Part shown: positions 10,901 to 21,234 of the stretch, piece by piece | Position numbering within the stretch: position 1 is the stretch's first letter | How the letters are laid out: each line of letters begins with the position of its first letter | Translations under genes and position numbers: made by a program | Notes under the pieces: model-generated | Seen by the model: the letters and a program-made list of their open reading frames with translations, nothing else | Databases searched by the model: none | Told to the model about the DNA's origin: nothing | Assembly: GCA_036785705.1 (NCBI GenBank) | Contig: JAWUZG010000357.1 | Location: 620,001-684,000, forward strand | Direction: 5' to 3' | Source of the DNA: Acanthornis magna | Taxonomy: Eukaryota > Chordata > Aves > Passeriformes > Acanthizidae | DNA length: 64,000 nt

Positions 10901-12897
10901 GGGACAGGGGGACATGGGGACACAGACACACGGACAGGGGGACACAGGTACATATGGACACATGGACACTGGGGGACATGGGGACACAGAGGGACAGACA
11001 GATGGACACACAGACACCGGGGGACACTGACAGAGGGACACAGATGGACACACGGACACTGGGGGACATGGGGACACATGAACAGATAGACACAGAGGGA
11101 CAGAAACAGGGACAGGGGGACATGGGGACACTGGGGGACGTGGGGACACAGACACACAAACAGATGGACACAGAGGGACAGACACAGGGACGGGGACATG
11201 GGGACACTGACAGAGGGACACGGACACAGAGGATCACACGGACATGGGGACATGGGGACACAGACACACGAACAGATGGACACAAGGACACATGAACATG
11301 ATGGGACACAGACACACGGGCACAGGGGGACACGGGGACACAGGGGGACGAGGACACTTGGACACAGCTGGACAAGACCACACGGCCCCGGTGTCACCCC
11401 GTGTCCCCCCCGCTGTCCCCGTGTCCCCACTCACCCGCGGGCGCCTGCAGGTGGGTACAGCCGAGGTAGCCCACGACGCGCCGGCCGTGCCCCGTCCCCA
11501 GCAGCACCTGGGGGGGACACCGCCCGCGTGTCACCTCAGCCGCTCCCCGTCACCCCCTGCGCCCCCCAGGTGTCCCCCCTCACCTGTGCCACCAGCAGCC
11601 CCTTGTTGGCCAGCGCGTCCTCGCGGGCGGCGTTGGGGAAGGGGTGGAAGCGGGCGGCCGGCAGCGGGAAGCGGCTGGCCAGGACCAGGCCGCTGCCCAG
11701 CACCCACAGCCGGCCGCAGCGCAGCCCCCCCGGGCCCACCCCCCACAGCACGTGCGGGAAGCGGCGGCCGAGCCGCCGGCGCAGGACGGTGGCCGCGGTG
11801 GCGTCGAACACCTCCTGCAGGCACACGAAGTCAACGTCCGGCGGGATGCGGGCGGTCAGCACCGGGGGCATCGGGTCGGGCAGCGGGATCGGCCGCTCCG
11901 GCCCCGGGTCAGTCACCGGTGACGGAGCAGGTCCCGGCGTTGGGGTGGTCATCGGCAACTCCAGCGTTGGCACTGAATCGGCTGTTGGCCAGAGGCTGGA
12001 CATTGGTGTTGGGTTGGTCAGCGGTGTTGGGCTGGCCATTGGCATCTCCGGCCATGCCATCGTGTTGGTCATCAGCATTGGGTTGGCCATCGGTGATGGG
12101 TTGGTCATCACTGAGGGGTTGGCCGTGGGCATCTCCGGCCACGCCACCGTGTTGGTCATTAGTGTTGGGTTGGCCATTGGCATCTCCAGCCATGCCATGG
12201 CATTGTCCATTGGCCTTGGGCTGGCCATCGGCATCTCCGGCCACGCCATCGCGCTGGCCATCGGTGACGATGGATCGGTCACCATCCCCGGATCCACGCC
12301 GCGCGTCCCCGGCCGGCCCTGAGCCGCGGTGCTGAGCGTGCCGCCGTAGCCGCCGCCCTCTCCATGCCGTGGCTCCAGCAGTCCAGCGCGGTGTCCAGAA
12401 GGTTCTGCCGGCGCTCCCGGCACCAGGACGTGGCCGATGGCCTCGGCGCGCCGCCGCGTGCCGCCCAGGTTGCTGAAGCGCGCCAGGCCGCTGGGCAGCA
12501 GGCACACGTTGGCGGTCAGCACGGTGAAGCCGCGGGGCCGCCGCGGGTCCCAGGGCTCCGGCGCGGGCGCGGTGGCCACGTACTGGTGGACGAAGGGCCG
12601 GCGCCGGGCCTGGGCCGGGAGCCACAGCAGCAGCCCCAGGAGGGTCAGTGGCAGTGCCAGCGCCAGCAGCAGGACCAGGACAGGTGCCACCACGACCCGC
12701 GCGCCCACGGCGACCACGCGGCCACCCCGGTGGCGCTGCCACCGCGCCCGCTGTGCCGTGGTGGGCTGCAGGGCCAGCAGCCGGTCCAGCGTCCAGTAGC
12801 CGGGGGTCAGCAGCCCCTCGGCCACCGCGGCCACCATGGCCACCGCCCGGTTGGGGAAGGGGGTCTCCGGCAGAGTGGACGGCGGTGGCCACGGCAT
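7991..12897 (-). CDS. SMPD5: Neutral sphingomyelinase, SMPD5/SMPD3 family
   Basis: Hydrolyses sphingomyelin to ceramide and phosphocholine at membranes (family knowledge). Coding exons on the minus strand: 12897-11584, 11507-11435, 10377-10237, 9815-9726, 9218-9155, 8753-8609 and 8086-7991. Together they give 1,923 nt (640 aa; human SMPD3 is 655 aa). All junctions are GT-AG and in phase. The start MPWPPPSTLPETPFPNRAV aligns with the TPFPN start of SMPD3. Two N-terminal hydrophobic segments follow (residues about 60-90). TANVCLLPSGLARFSNLGG, DFVCLQEVFD (catalytic Glu), ALANKGLL (Lys), CGDLNFDNCS (Asp/Asn) and LSDHLPVAL (catalytic His) are all present. FSNLGG, DFVCLQEVF and VSTPE read closer to SMPD5 than to SMPD3 as I remember them; the paralogue call is less sure than the family. 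The central linker contains a coding minisatellite. An in-frame N-terminal extension from an upstream exon is possible. Confidence 0.85.
8090..8605. repeat. GGGGTCACTGAGG array in sphingomyelinase intron 6
   Basis: Units of about 13-16 bp (GGGGTCACTGAGGGTCACTG) fill the last intron. At 8505-8535 the array contains a second copy of the exon 6 3' edge and donor (on the plus strand GTCACTCACGGTGGTCACTC, identical to the real boundary around 8600-8619). Confidence 0.85.
8755..9150. repeat. GGGGACACTGGGGACATT array, sphingomyelinase intron 5
   Basis: GGGGACA(C/T)(T/G) units of 9-10 bp at 8757-8900, then a short less regular block. A related CCCCAATGTCCCC block follows at 9035-9150 in the opposite orientation, so the two halves of the intron could pair. 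Confidence 0.8.
9220..9722. repeat. GGAGGTGACACAGGGTCCCA 22-bp array, sphingomyelinase intron 4
   Basis: About 20 copies of AGGTGACACAGGGTCCCAGG with few differences, from about 9370 to 9712. A GGGGACAGGGA-type array at 9220-9370 precedes them. Each unit carries GGAGGTGACA, which resembles a donor on the plus strand (antisense to the host gene). Confidence 0.9.
9830..10230. repeat. CCCCCGTGTCCCC pyrimidine-rich array, sphingomyelinase intron 3
   Basis: Loose repeats of CCTGTCCCC, CCATGTCCCC and CCCCCGTGTCC. It is strongly C-rich on the plus strand and so G-rich in the transcript of the host gene. Confidence 0.75.
10385..11390. repeat. GGGGACATGGACACAGGGACAT array, sphingomyelinase intron 2
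   Basis: A 1-kb array of six-base blocks (GGGACA, TGGACA, CAGGGA) in 18-24 bp combinations. It drifts into GGGGGACACAGACACACGGA forms after 10,900. It gives very long spurious reading frames on both strands. The only non-repeat sequences left are the flanking exons. Confidence 0.9.
12000..12290 (-). repeat. Coding minisatellite in the sphingomyelinase linker
   Basis: Inside the first coding exon, units of about 17 codons (TNTMAWPEMPMANP and variants) occur four to five times in the correct frame, between the N-terminal membrane part and the catalytic domain that starts at DFVCLQEVF. In the family this linker is variable and low-complexity, so an in-frame expansion is plausible. The DNA unit contains GGTTGGCCATTGGCATCTCC. 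Confidence 0.8.
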
Positions 12898-13069
12898 CGC
12901 GGTGTCCTGGGGGTGTCCCTGGTCCGGTTCGGAGGCTCCGGCGCAGTTGGCACAACCTGTGGGGAGAGACCGCGGTGGGGGGGGGGACAATGCCACCGTG
13001 TCACTGTCACGGGAGAGTGTCCCTGGATGGAGCAGGACCCTCCATGGGCCAGGTGCCACCGTGGGAAAA

Positions 13070-13440
13070 TCGGGAGTGGGACCCCCCAGGGAGTCCTGGT
13101 CAGTGTGGGAATCTCCCGTGGCCGGAGAGAGACCCCTCCCCCTCCTGGTCACCGTGGGAAATTCCCGTGGCTGGAGAGAGACCTCTCCCCCTCCTGGTCA
13201 CCGTGGGAATCTGCTGTGGCCAGGGAGTGACCCCTCCCCCTCCTGGTCACCGTGGGAAATTCCCGTGGCCGGAGAGAGACCCCTCCCCCTCCTGGTCACC
13301 GTGGGAAATTCCCGTGGCCGGAGAGAGACCCCTCCCCCTCCCGGTCACCGTGGGAATGTCCTGTGGCCAGAGAGAGACCTCTCCCCATCCTGGCCACCAT
13401 GGGAATGTCCCCCCACGTCCCAGTCCCCGTGGGAAACTCA
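13070..13440. repeat. CTCCTGGTCACCGTGGGAAATT 55-bp minisatellite
   Basis: Six to seven units of about 55 bp containing GTCACCGTGGGAAATTCCCG and GGCCGGAGAGAGACCCCTCC. Each holds the palindrome GGGAAATTCCC, an NF-kB-like site. It lies just upstream (minus-strand sense) of the acceptor at 12957, within the long 5' intron of the sphingomyelinase gene. Confidence 0.85.
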
Positions 13441-13829
13441 CGTGGCCGGAGCGGGACGCCCCCAGCCCATCCCGGCCACCGTGGGAAATTCCCTCCCCCG
13501 CGTCCCAGCTGCCACCGTGGGAACGTCCCAGTGTCCCTCGGCCGGGCCATCCCCCGCGTCCCCAGGAGCGGCCGGAGCCACCGGCCAGGAGCGGCAGGAG
13601 GCGGAACGGGGGTGAGGGGCAGGGGACCCCCCCGGTGTCCCTGCAGGGTCCCCGAGGTCACCTCAGGTGGGCACAGCCGCTCCGGTCCCTTCCCTCCCGC
13701 CCGGTGGCCCAGGTGACGCCAGCAGTGGCCACCTGTGCCCCCAGGTCCCCCCGCAGCCTCCCCCTCACCTGTCCTCTGGTTCGGGGGGGGGCAGGGGCTG
13801 CCAGGACCCCGCACAGGTGAGACTGGACA

Positions 13830-14635
13830 GGTGAGTCCCACCCCGATCCTGTCCAGGTGAATTCCAGCCCTTGTCCAGGTAAATCCCAGACCCCTCCCCT
13901 TGTCCAGGTGAGTCTTGGCCCCCGATCCTGTCCAGGTAAATCCCGGGCCCCGATCCTGTCCAGGTGAGTCTCGGCCCCCGATCCTGTCCAGGTGAGTCTC
14001 GGCCCCTGATCCTGTCCAGGTAAATCCCGGGCCCCGATCCTGTCCAGGTGAGTCTCGGCCCCTCCCCTTGTCCAGGTGAGTCCCACCCTGATCCTGTCCA
14101 GGTGAGTCTCGGCCCCTGATCCTGTCCAGGTAAATCCCGAGCCTCAATCCTGTCCAGGTGAGTTTTGGCCCCTCCCCTTGTCCAGGTGAGTCCCACCCTG
14201 ATCCTGTCCAGGTGAGTCTCTGCCCCCGATCCTGTCCAGGTGAGTCTCTGCCCCTGATCCTGTCCAGGTAAATCCCGGGCCCCAATCCTGTCCAGGTGAG
14301 TTTTGGCCCCTCCCCTTGTCCAGGTGAGTCTTGGCCCCTGATCCTGTCCAGGTGAGTCTCTGCCCCCGATCCTGTCCAGGTGAGTCTCTGCCCCTGATCC
14401 TGTCCAGGTAAATCCCGGGCCCCAATCCTGTCCAGGTGAGTTTTGGCCCCTCCCCTTGTCCAGGTGAGTCTTGGCCCCCGATCCTGTCCAGGTGAGTCTC
14501 GGCCCCCGATCCTGTTCAGGTAAATCCCGAGCCCTGATCCTGCCCAGGTGAGTCCTGGTGGATGAGCCCGGCCAGGTGAGTCCCAGCCCCTGATCCTGTC
14601 CAGGTGAGTCCTGTCCAGCCGGTCTGGCCCGACAG
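13830..14635. repeat. ATCCTGTCCAGGTGAGTCTC array: tandem consensus 5' splice sites
   Basis: About 35 units of 25-27 bp. Nearly every one contains CAGGTGAGT or CAGGTAAAT on the plus strand. CAGGTGAGT matches the U1 snRNA-complementary 5' splice-site consensus and also contains the E-box CAGGTG. The array is antisense inside the 5' intron of the sphingomyelinase gene. A larger period is visible from 14,160 to 14,480 (two copies of about 185 bp). Confidence 0.9.
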
Positions 14636-14849
14636 GTTCCCGGCAGCTCCGAGCCCTGCGGCCACGGCAGGGCCGGACAGTGCACGCGGCAGGTGACACC
14701 TCACCTGGGCAGTGACACCTCACCTGGGGCAGTGACACCTCACCTGGGCAGTGACACCTGCCTGACTCCTCCCTGCATCCTTCCTGGATCCTTCCCGGAT
14801 CCTGCCTGACTCGGCAGCTGCCCACTCCCAGTAGGGACAGAGCCGGACA

Positions 14850-15965
14850 CTGGGGGCACTGGAATTCGGGGTGTCCTGGGGACACTGGGAATGCTGGGGA
14901 CAATGGGACACTGGGGACACTGGGGACACTGGGGGTACCTGGAATTCTGGGACTCCTGGGGACACTGGGGACACTGGAGTTACGGGGGGCACTGGGAGTG
15001 CTGGGGACAATGGGACACTGGGAGCACGGGGTACACTGGGGACACTGGGGACACTGGGAATGCTGGGGACAATGGGACACTGGGGACAATGGGACACTGG
15101 GGTTACTGGGGGCACTGGGGACACTGGAGTAACGGGGGGCACTGGGAATGCTGGGGACAATGGGACACTGGGGACACTGGGGACACTGGGGGCACTGGAG
15201 TTACGGGGGGCACTGGGAATGCTGGGGACAATGGGACACTGGGGACACTGGGGGTACCTGGAATTCTGGGAGTCCTGGGGACACTGGGGACACTGGAGTT
15301 ACGGGGGGCACTGGGAGTGCTGGGGACAATGGGACACTGGGGACACTGGGGACACTGGGGGCACTGGAGTTACGGGGGGCACTGGGAATGCTGGGGACAA
15401 TGGGACACTGGGGACACTGGGGACACTGGGGGCACTGGAGTTACGGGGGGCACTGGGAATGCTGGGGACAATGGGACACTGGGGACACTGGGGGTACCTG
15501 GAATTCTGGGAGTCCTGGGGACACTGGGGACACTGGAGTTACGGGGGGCACTGGGAGTGCTGGGGACAATGGGACACTGGGGACACTGGGGACACTGGGG
15601 GCACTGGAGTTACGGGGGGCACTGGGAATGCTGGGGACAATGGGACACTGGGGACACTGGGGACACTGGGGGCACTGGAGTTACGGGGGGCACTGGGAAT
15701 GCTGGGGACAATGGGTCACTGGGGACACTGGGGGTACCTGGAATTCTGGGAGTCCTGGGGACACTGGGTACACTGGGGATACTGGGGACATTGGGAATGC
15801 TGGGGACAATGGGACACTGGCGACACTGGAATTACCGGGGACAATGGGGATGTTGGGGGTTCTGGGGACACTGAAGTTACTGGGGACAATGTGACACTGG
15901 GGATACTGGCAGTGCTGGGGACACTGGGGACACCAGATGTACTGGGGACACTGGAGGTGCTGGGG
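14850..15965. repeat. GGGGACACTGGGGGCACTGG array with about 237-bp higher-order repeat
   Basis: Nine-base GGGACACTG units are grouped with GGAGTTACGGGGGGCACTGG and CTGGAATTCTGGGAGTCCTG into a larger unit. That unit recurs nearly identically at about 15,240 and 15,480, and more loosely at about 15,720. It lies within the 5' intron of the minus-strand gene. Confidence 0.9.
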
Positions 15966-16149
15966 ACACTGGGTCACCCACGGGGGTCCCCCACTCCCGG
16001 CTCGCCCCTTGTCCCCACGGGGCCGTGGGTGGCAGGGCTGGCACGTGCCACAGGTGACTCAGGCCAGGTGTGGCACCTCCGGCCACGGGACAGCCCTGAC
16101 ACCCACGGGGTGGAATTTGTGTCACCGGAGCCTGTGGGCACCGTCCTGG

Positions 16150-16615
16150 GGATGGGGTCCCAGTGTCCCCAGTGTCCCCAGTGCTCACCCAGAGGGGTCC
16201 CAGTGTCCCCAGTGTCCCCCCAGTGTCCCCAGTGCCCACCCAGAGGGGTCCCAGTGTCCCCAGTGTCCCCCCAGTGTCCCCAGTGCTCACCCACAGGGGT
16301 CTCAGTGTCCCCAGTGCCCACCCAGAGGGTTCCCAGTGTCCCTCCAGTGTCCCCAGTGCTCACCCACAGGGGTCTCAGTGTCCCCAGTGCCCACCCAGAG
16401 GGTTCCCAGTGTCCCCAGTGTCCCCCCAGAGGGTTTCCAGTGTCCCCAGTGCCCACCCAGAGGGTTTCCAGTGTCCCCAGTGCCCACCCAGAGGGTTCCC
16501 AGTGTCCCCAGTGTCCCCCCAGAGGGTTTCCAGTGTCCCCAGTGCCCACCCAGAGGGGTCCCAGTGTCCCCCAGAGGGGTCCCAGTGACCCCAGTGTCCC
16601 CCCATAGGGGTCAGT
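16150..16615. repeat. CCCAGTGTCCCCAGTGCCCACC array
   Basis: Units of 28-40 bp ending in CCCAGAGGGTTCCCAGTGTC. The motif CAGTGTCCCC is the reverse complement of the GGGGACACTG unit of the neighbouring array at 14,850-15,965, so the two arrays are inverted relatives separated by about 190 bp of unique sequence (15,970-16,150). Confidence 0.85.
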
Positions 16616-16619
16616 GTCG

Positions 16620-17760
16620 CTGTCCCCATGTCCCCCGGTGCCACTAGGCTCTGTCCCAGTACCGGGGGCACCGGCACATGGCTCGTGCTGGCCCGGTGAC
16701 ACCGGCATCGTCCCCGCCGTGCTGACAGTGTCACCCGCATTGTCCCCGCGGGGCCCTGGGGCCGCGTCCTCCAGGGTGTGGCCCTTGCGGTGGCCGGGGG
16801 GGACGAGTGGCACCGCGCCCCGGTGGCTCGCGGGCTGGGCCGTGCCCGGGCCACCCGTGCCACTTCCCTGCCGGCGCCACTTGTCACCGCCACCGCCGCC
16901 ACCGCGTCCCGGCCACCCGCTCACCTCCGCACGCCGCCATGGCCACCGCCACCTGCCCGGGGTGGCCGCCACCGCCATCGCCGCCGCTCATGGCCGGGGG
17001 CTACCGGGGGCCACCGGGGGCCACCGCCGGCCCCTCGCGCCGCCGCCACCGGGAGCGCCGCAGGTGACAGACGGACATCGCCGTGTGACAAACAAACATC
17101 CGCGGGGTCACTGCGGCGCCGCCCGCTCGCGTTCCTGTCGCGCTGCGTGGCCGCTGCCACCCCCGGACGTGGCGCCGCAGCCCCCCGGGCCACAGGGGCC
17201 ACCTCGGGGGGGTGGTGGCCACTGAGCCGCCGCCGCAGGTCGCCCGGAGGTGTCGCCTGACCGGTTCTCCCGGTGGCACCGCGGGGGAGTGGCCGCCGGG
17301 GATGTGGCACCTCTGTCACCGCGGTGGCCCCCGCGGGATCCCCTCCTTCACCTGCCCAGGTGCCACCCACCCCCGGGGGGGGGACACGGCCCGGGGTGTC
17401 CCCGAGCTGTCCCTGTCCCCTTTCCCCTCCATTTCCTTTTCCCGCCACGGGACCGCGCGGTCCCACGGTGGGGGGAGGGGTCCATGTCCCCCCACTGCGC
17501 CCCCAAACCTCGGTCCGTGTCATCCCCTGTCACCTCCTGTCACCTTGTGCCACTTGCTGTCGCCCCCCGCCACCTCCTGCAGCCCCTGGTGACCGCGCTG
17601 TCGCCTCCCGGCCCCGCTGTCGCCACCAAAACCGAAAGGAAAAGCGACGCGCGCGCCCCAGTACGGCCCTGACCCCTGCACTGGGAGGACTGGGCGGACT
17701 GGGAGGGGGACACAGGGGGGCTCCGGGCCGGGGGTGGCAGCGACACCGAGGTCACTAGGG
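16620..17760 (-). promoter_or_regulatory. CpG-rich island, probable sphingomyelinase promoter and first exon
   Basis: This is the longest CpG-dense, non-tandem stretch upstream of the sphingomyelinase. On the minus strand a candidate first exon ends at 16925 (GCGGAG followed by GTGAGC), giving an intron of about 4 kb to the acceptor at 12957. An ATG at 16991-16989 is in frame across that junction with the downstream start at 12897 and would add 42 residues beginning MSGGDGGGGHPG. SMPD3 alignment favours the downstream start. No TATA box is seen, as is usual for CpG-island promoters. The assignment is inferred from position. Confidence 0.5.
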
Positions 17761-17819
17761 CTGTCCCCGCTGCTGTCCCCGGGTCACCTGTGCCGGGACA
17801 CCTGGGAGGGGGAGGGAAA

Positions 17820-18090
17820 CCCCGGGGGGGTGGAGGGGCGGGATAGGGACAGGTACGGGGACAGGGACCGGGACAGGTATAGGGACCGGGATGGGGACAG
17901 AGACAGGTACAGGGACAGGGATGGGGACAGGGATAGGTACCGGGACCGAGATGGGACAGGGACAGGGGCCGGGACAGGTATAGGGACCGGGATGGGGACA
18001 GAGACAGGTACAGGGACAGGGGTGGGGACAGGGACAGGTACGGGGACAGGGACCGAGATGGGACAGGGACAGGGGCCGGGACAGGTGTCC
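17820..18090. repeat. GGGACAGGTACAGGGACAGG array
   Basis: Purine-rich hexamer blocks (GGGACA, GGTACA, GGGATG), with a duplicated stretch of about 130 bp (17,940 and 18,050). Confidence 0.85.
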
Positions 18091-18094
18091 TGCA

Positions 18095-18345
18095 GGATCA
18101 TGCCAGCTGCTGTGCCAGGGGTTCTGCCAGGATCATGCCAGAATCATGCCAGGTGTTCTGCCAGGTACTGTGCCAGGATCATGCCAGGTGCTGTGCCAGG
18201 ATCATGCCAGGATCAAGCCAAGTGTTCTGCCAGGATCACGCCAGGATCAAGCCAGGTGCCGTGCCAGGTGTTCTACTAGGATCACGCCAGGGTCATGCCA
18301 GGTGCTGTGCCAGGTGTTCTGCCAGGTGCTGTGTCACTGCCCCAT
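18095..18345. repeat. ATCATGCCAGGTGCTGTGCC array
   Basis: Degenerate 11-12 bp units (GCCAGGATCAT, GCCAGGTGTTCT), many with CCAGGTG E-box cores. Confidence 0.8.
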
Positions 18346-18990
18346 GCCCAGGTCCCCCTCCAGTGGAGCAGGAGAAGAACCCCAAGTCCAGCTTGGGGAT
18401 TGAGTCGGTGTCCTGGGGTGGCATAAATGATATTTTGTATTCCCTATCGTTTGTATGTTTGACCAGAAATATGGTCCTGTAGCTTTAACTGTGTCCTGCA
18501 GCCAAGAGAAGCTCTGCCAGCGCGGGATGTTTCGAAAACTTTTTCCCTGGACTGTTCTACGGGGGAGTGAGAAGGAAGGGACACTGGTTGGTTTTTTTTT
18601 GGTTTTTTTTTTCCCTTCGGTCAGCTGCTGCTGCTGGTTGCTGCTGCCACCAGTGTGGCTGCTGCTTGGGTTTTTTTTTTTTTTTTTTTTTGTTTTTTCC
18701 TGGGATTGTTTTTTCGTTGTTTTTTGGACCTTTTTCCCCAACTTGCTTTCTCATCTGAGAACCTGAGGAGCCCCGGAGGACAGCGGACGAGAATCGTCCA
18801 GGGAGCCACCGGAGGGACTTCACCGGGCCCCTTGGGGACCCCGGAAAGGGGAAGCTACGCCTGAGGAAAAGGACACTAAAGTTCATCAGCTGTTTATTCA
18901 GGTTTAATGACCCCTTTTTCCCTTTCCCCTTCCACTGTGTGGTGTGTTAATTAAACAGTTCTTATCCCACTTTCAGCTGAGATATTCTGT
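18345..18990 (+). mobile_element. Probable LTR or other dispersed retroelement fragment
   Basis: This 0.6-kb block differs from all neighbours: it is not tandem and is AT-richer. It has two poly-T tracts (18,590-18,615 and 18,670-18,692), a low-complexity CTGCTGCTGCTGG segment, an ATTAAACAG poly(A)-type motif at 18,950 and mixed-composition flanks. The pattern (ATAAATGATATTTTG start, poly-T middle, GGACACTAAAGTTCATCAGC near the end) resembles avian endogenous retroviral LTRs. I cannot identify target-site duplications, and no retroviral coding sequence is present. A solo LTR is the best guess. Confidence 0.4.
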
Positions 18991-19119
18991 TTGCTGTGGA
19001 AGGAGGGGTGCTGGAAGTTTTCGCTGTGGGGAGGTGTTTTATTCAGAACACTTTCCACCTAGGAAAATTTTCTCTAATCCTAGACAGTCGGGAATGGATC
19101 AATGACCGAACCCAAATAA

Positions 19120-19210
19120 ATGATAGCGATCGTTGTCATTGTCATCGTCATAATTGTCATCATTGTCATCATCATCATCATCGTCATCATGGTCATCGTA
19201 AAAAAACATC
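19120..19210. repeat. TCATCATTG trinucleotide-rich microsatellite
   Basis: (TCA)n with interspersed TTG, CGT and TGG, as in GTCATCATCATCATCATCGT. It sits between the retroelement-like block and the next array. Confidence 0.85.
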
Positions 19211-19309
19211 AAAGATGAACCCCAAGAGAGCCAAGAGGAGCCACTGGACCCCAAATCTCCACCCCTGGGCTCTCCTTGGCTGCGGCTGCTCCGTGTCCCA
19301 TGTCCCACC

Positions 19310-20430
19310 TTCCTGACGTTCCTCAGTGTCCCATCCCTCGTGTCCCACCATTGTCCCATGTGCCACCACCCTTCGTGTCCCACCTTCCCGACGTTCCTCA
19401 GTGTCCCATCCCACCATCCCTCCATGTCCCACCGTTCCTCGTGTCCCACCATTGTCCCATGTGCCACCACCCCTCGTGTCCCACCATCCCCCAATCTCCC
19501 ACCATCCCCGTGTCCCACCATTGTCCCATATGCCACCACCCCTTGTGTCCCACCTTCCCGACATTCCTCAGTGTCCCATCCCACCGTCCCCCAATGTCCC
19601 ACCATCCCCCAATGTTCCTCAGTGTCCCATCCCTCTATGTCCCACCATTGTCCTATGTGCCACCACCCCTCATGTCCCACCGTCCCTCGTGTTCCACCAT
19701 TGTCCCATGTGCCATCACCCCTCATGTCCCACCATCCCTCGTGTTCCACCATTGTCCCATGTGCCATCACCCCTCATGTCCCACCATCCCTCGTGCTCCA
19801 CCATTGTCCCATGTGCCACCACCCCTTGTGTCCCACCTTCCCGACATCCCTCAGTGTCCCATCCCTCCATGTCCCACCATTGTCCCATATGCCACCACCC
19901 ATGTCCCACCTTCCTGACGTTCCTCAGTGTCCCATCCCACCATCCCCCAATGTCCCATTGTCCCCCAATGTCCCACCACCCCTCCATATCCCACCATCCC
20001 TCGTGTCCCACCTTCCCAACGTTCCTCAGTGTCCCATCCCATCATCCCTCCATGTCCCACGGTCCCCCGTGTCCCAACTTCCCAGCATTCCTCAGTGTTC
20101 CATCCCACCCTCCCCCAATGTCCCACCATTGTTCCATGCGCCACCATCCCCCAGTGTCCCACTGTCCCCCAATGTCCCACCACCCCTCATGTCCCACCAC
20201 CCCCTGTGTCCCACCATTGTCCCATGTCCCACCACCCCTCATGTCCCACCACCCCCCAAGTCCCACCATCCCCGTGTCCCATCACCCCTCCGTGTCCCAC
20301 CATTGTCCCATGCGCCACCATCCCCCAGTGTCCCACTGTCCCCCAATGTCCCACCACCCCCTGTGTCCCATCACCCCCCGTGTCCCACCATTGTCCCATG
20401 TCCCACCCCCCGTGTCCCACCCCCGCTCCA
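19310..20430. repeat. GTCCCACCATTGTCCCATGT minisatellite
   Basis: 1.1 kb of units built from TGTCCCACC, CATTGTCCCATGTGCCACC and TTCCTCAGTGTCCCATCC, with higher-order periods of roughly 55-110 bp. All frames are open over long distances, which is a composition artefact. Confidence 0.9.
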
Positions 20431-20489
20431 TCCCTCTGTCCCTCCACCTCCTCATGCCCCTCCGTGTTCTCCACACCCCAACATCTCCT

Positions 20490-20935
20490 CTGTGTCCAGG
20501 GAGGTCCCGGGGGGACACACAAGTGTCCGGGGGGGTGGTCACAGATGTCCAGGGGGGTCCCAGGTGTCTGGAAGGGGACACAGACACCCGGGGAGGGGTC
20601 CCAGGTGGCCAGGGAGAGGGGACAGAGATGTCCAGGAAGAAACGAAGGTGTCCGGGGGGGTCCTTGGGGTGTCCAAGGTGTCCGGGGGGTGTCCCCAGGG
20701 TGTCCCAAGTGTCCGGGGGGGCCTTTGGAGTGTCCCAGGTGTCCGGGGAGGTCCTTGGGGTGTCCAAGGTGTCCAGGGGGGTCCCAGATGTCCAGGGATG
20801 CCCCCGGGGTGTCCAAGTGTCCAGGGGTGTCCCCAGGGTGTCCCAGGTGTCCGGGGGGGGCCCTTGGGGTGTCCCAGGTACCCAGGAGGGTCCCCGGGGC
20901 GTCCCAGGTGTCCCCAGGGTGTCCCAGGCACCCTC
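20490..20935. repeat. GGTGTCCAGGGGGGTCCC array
   Basis: About 25 units of 18-33 bp containing GTGTCC(A/G)GGGGGGTCC. G-runs of five to six make quadruplexes possible on the plus strand. Confidence 0.85.
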
Positions 20936-20989
20936 TGTGTCCCTATGGGGCGAGGGGGGTGCTCTCTATGGGGCCCAGCCCCCTCTGTG

Positions 20990-21230
20990 GGGCCCGAAGC
21001 GGAGGTGACACCCCCCCCCCAGGAATTTGTCACCTCGCGGGGACACTTTGTCACCGCGGCCATGACAAAGTGGAACCGTGTCCGGGGACAGCTGCCAGAC
21101 CCCCCCGGCCCCACAGCGGCCCCACAGTGCCGCGAGAGGGGCGAGATAAGGCCCCCCCCCAATGTCCCGATATAGAAGTGACAGGGACGGGCTGTCACCA
21201 CCCCCCGGTGTGGGGACATTGGCCAGGGAC
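20990..21230 (+). promoter_or_regulatory. Unique block upstream of the myosin gene with a GATA motif
   Basis: About 220 bp of non-tandem sequence between two arrays. AGATAAG at 21144-21150 is a GATA-factor consensus, and CCATGACAAAGTGG and CCCGATATAGAAG are nearby. Cardiac myosin promoters depend on GATA factors (known). A distal cardiac regulatory element for the gene starting 2.1 kb downstream is a guess from position, motif and the absence of repeat decay. Confidence 0.3.
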
Positions 21231-21234
21231 CCCC

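Noticed and set aside
10084..11430. A 448-residue minus-strand reading frame of CPCPHVPVSM repeats
   Set aside because: It is the translation of the GGGACATGG intronic array. The real sphingomyelinase exons 2 and 3 lie at its ends and the frame is open only because of periodicity.
14871..16607. A 578-residue plus-strand reading frame (GHWGHWGYLEFW repeats)
   Set aside because: It translates the GGGGACACTG array and its inverted neighbour. All frames are open on similar lengths and no domain is visible.
18345..18990. A coding gene in the poly-T block
   Set aside because: The frames there are poly-Phe or poly-Lys stretches from T tracts, with no recognisable domain. A retroelement fragment is more likely.
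19326..21175. Overlapping plus-strand frames of 560-611 residues (CPTIVPCATTP repeats)
   Set aside because: Minisatellite translation; three frames are open at once, with no non-repeat protein sequence.
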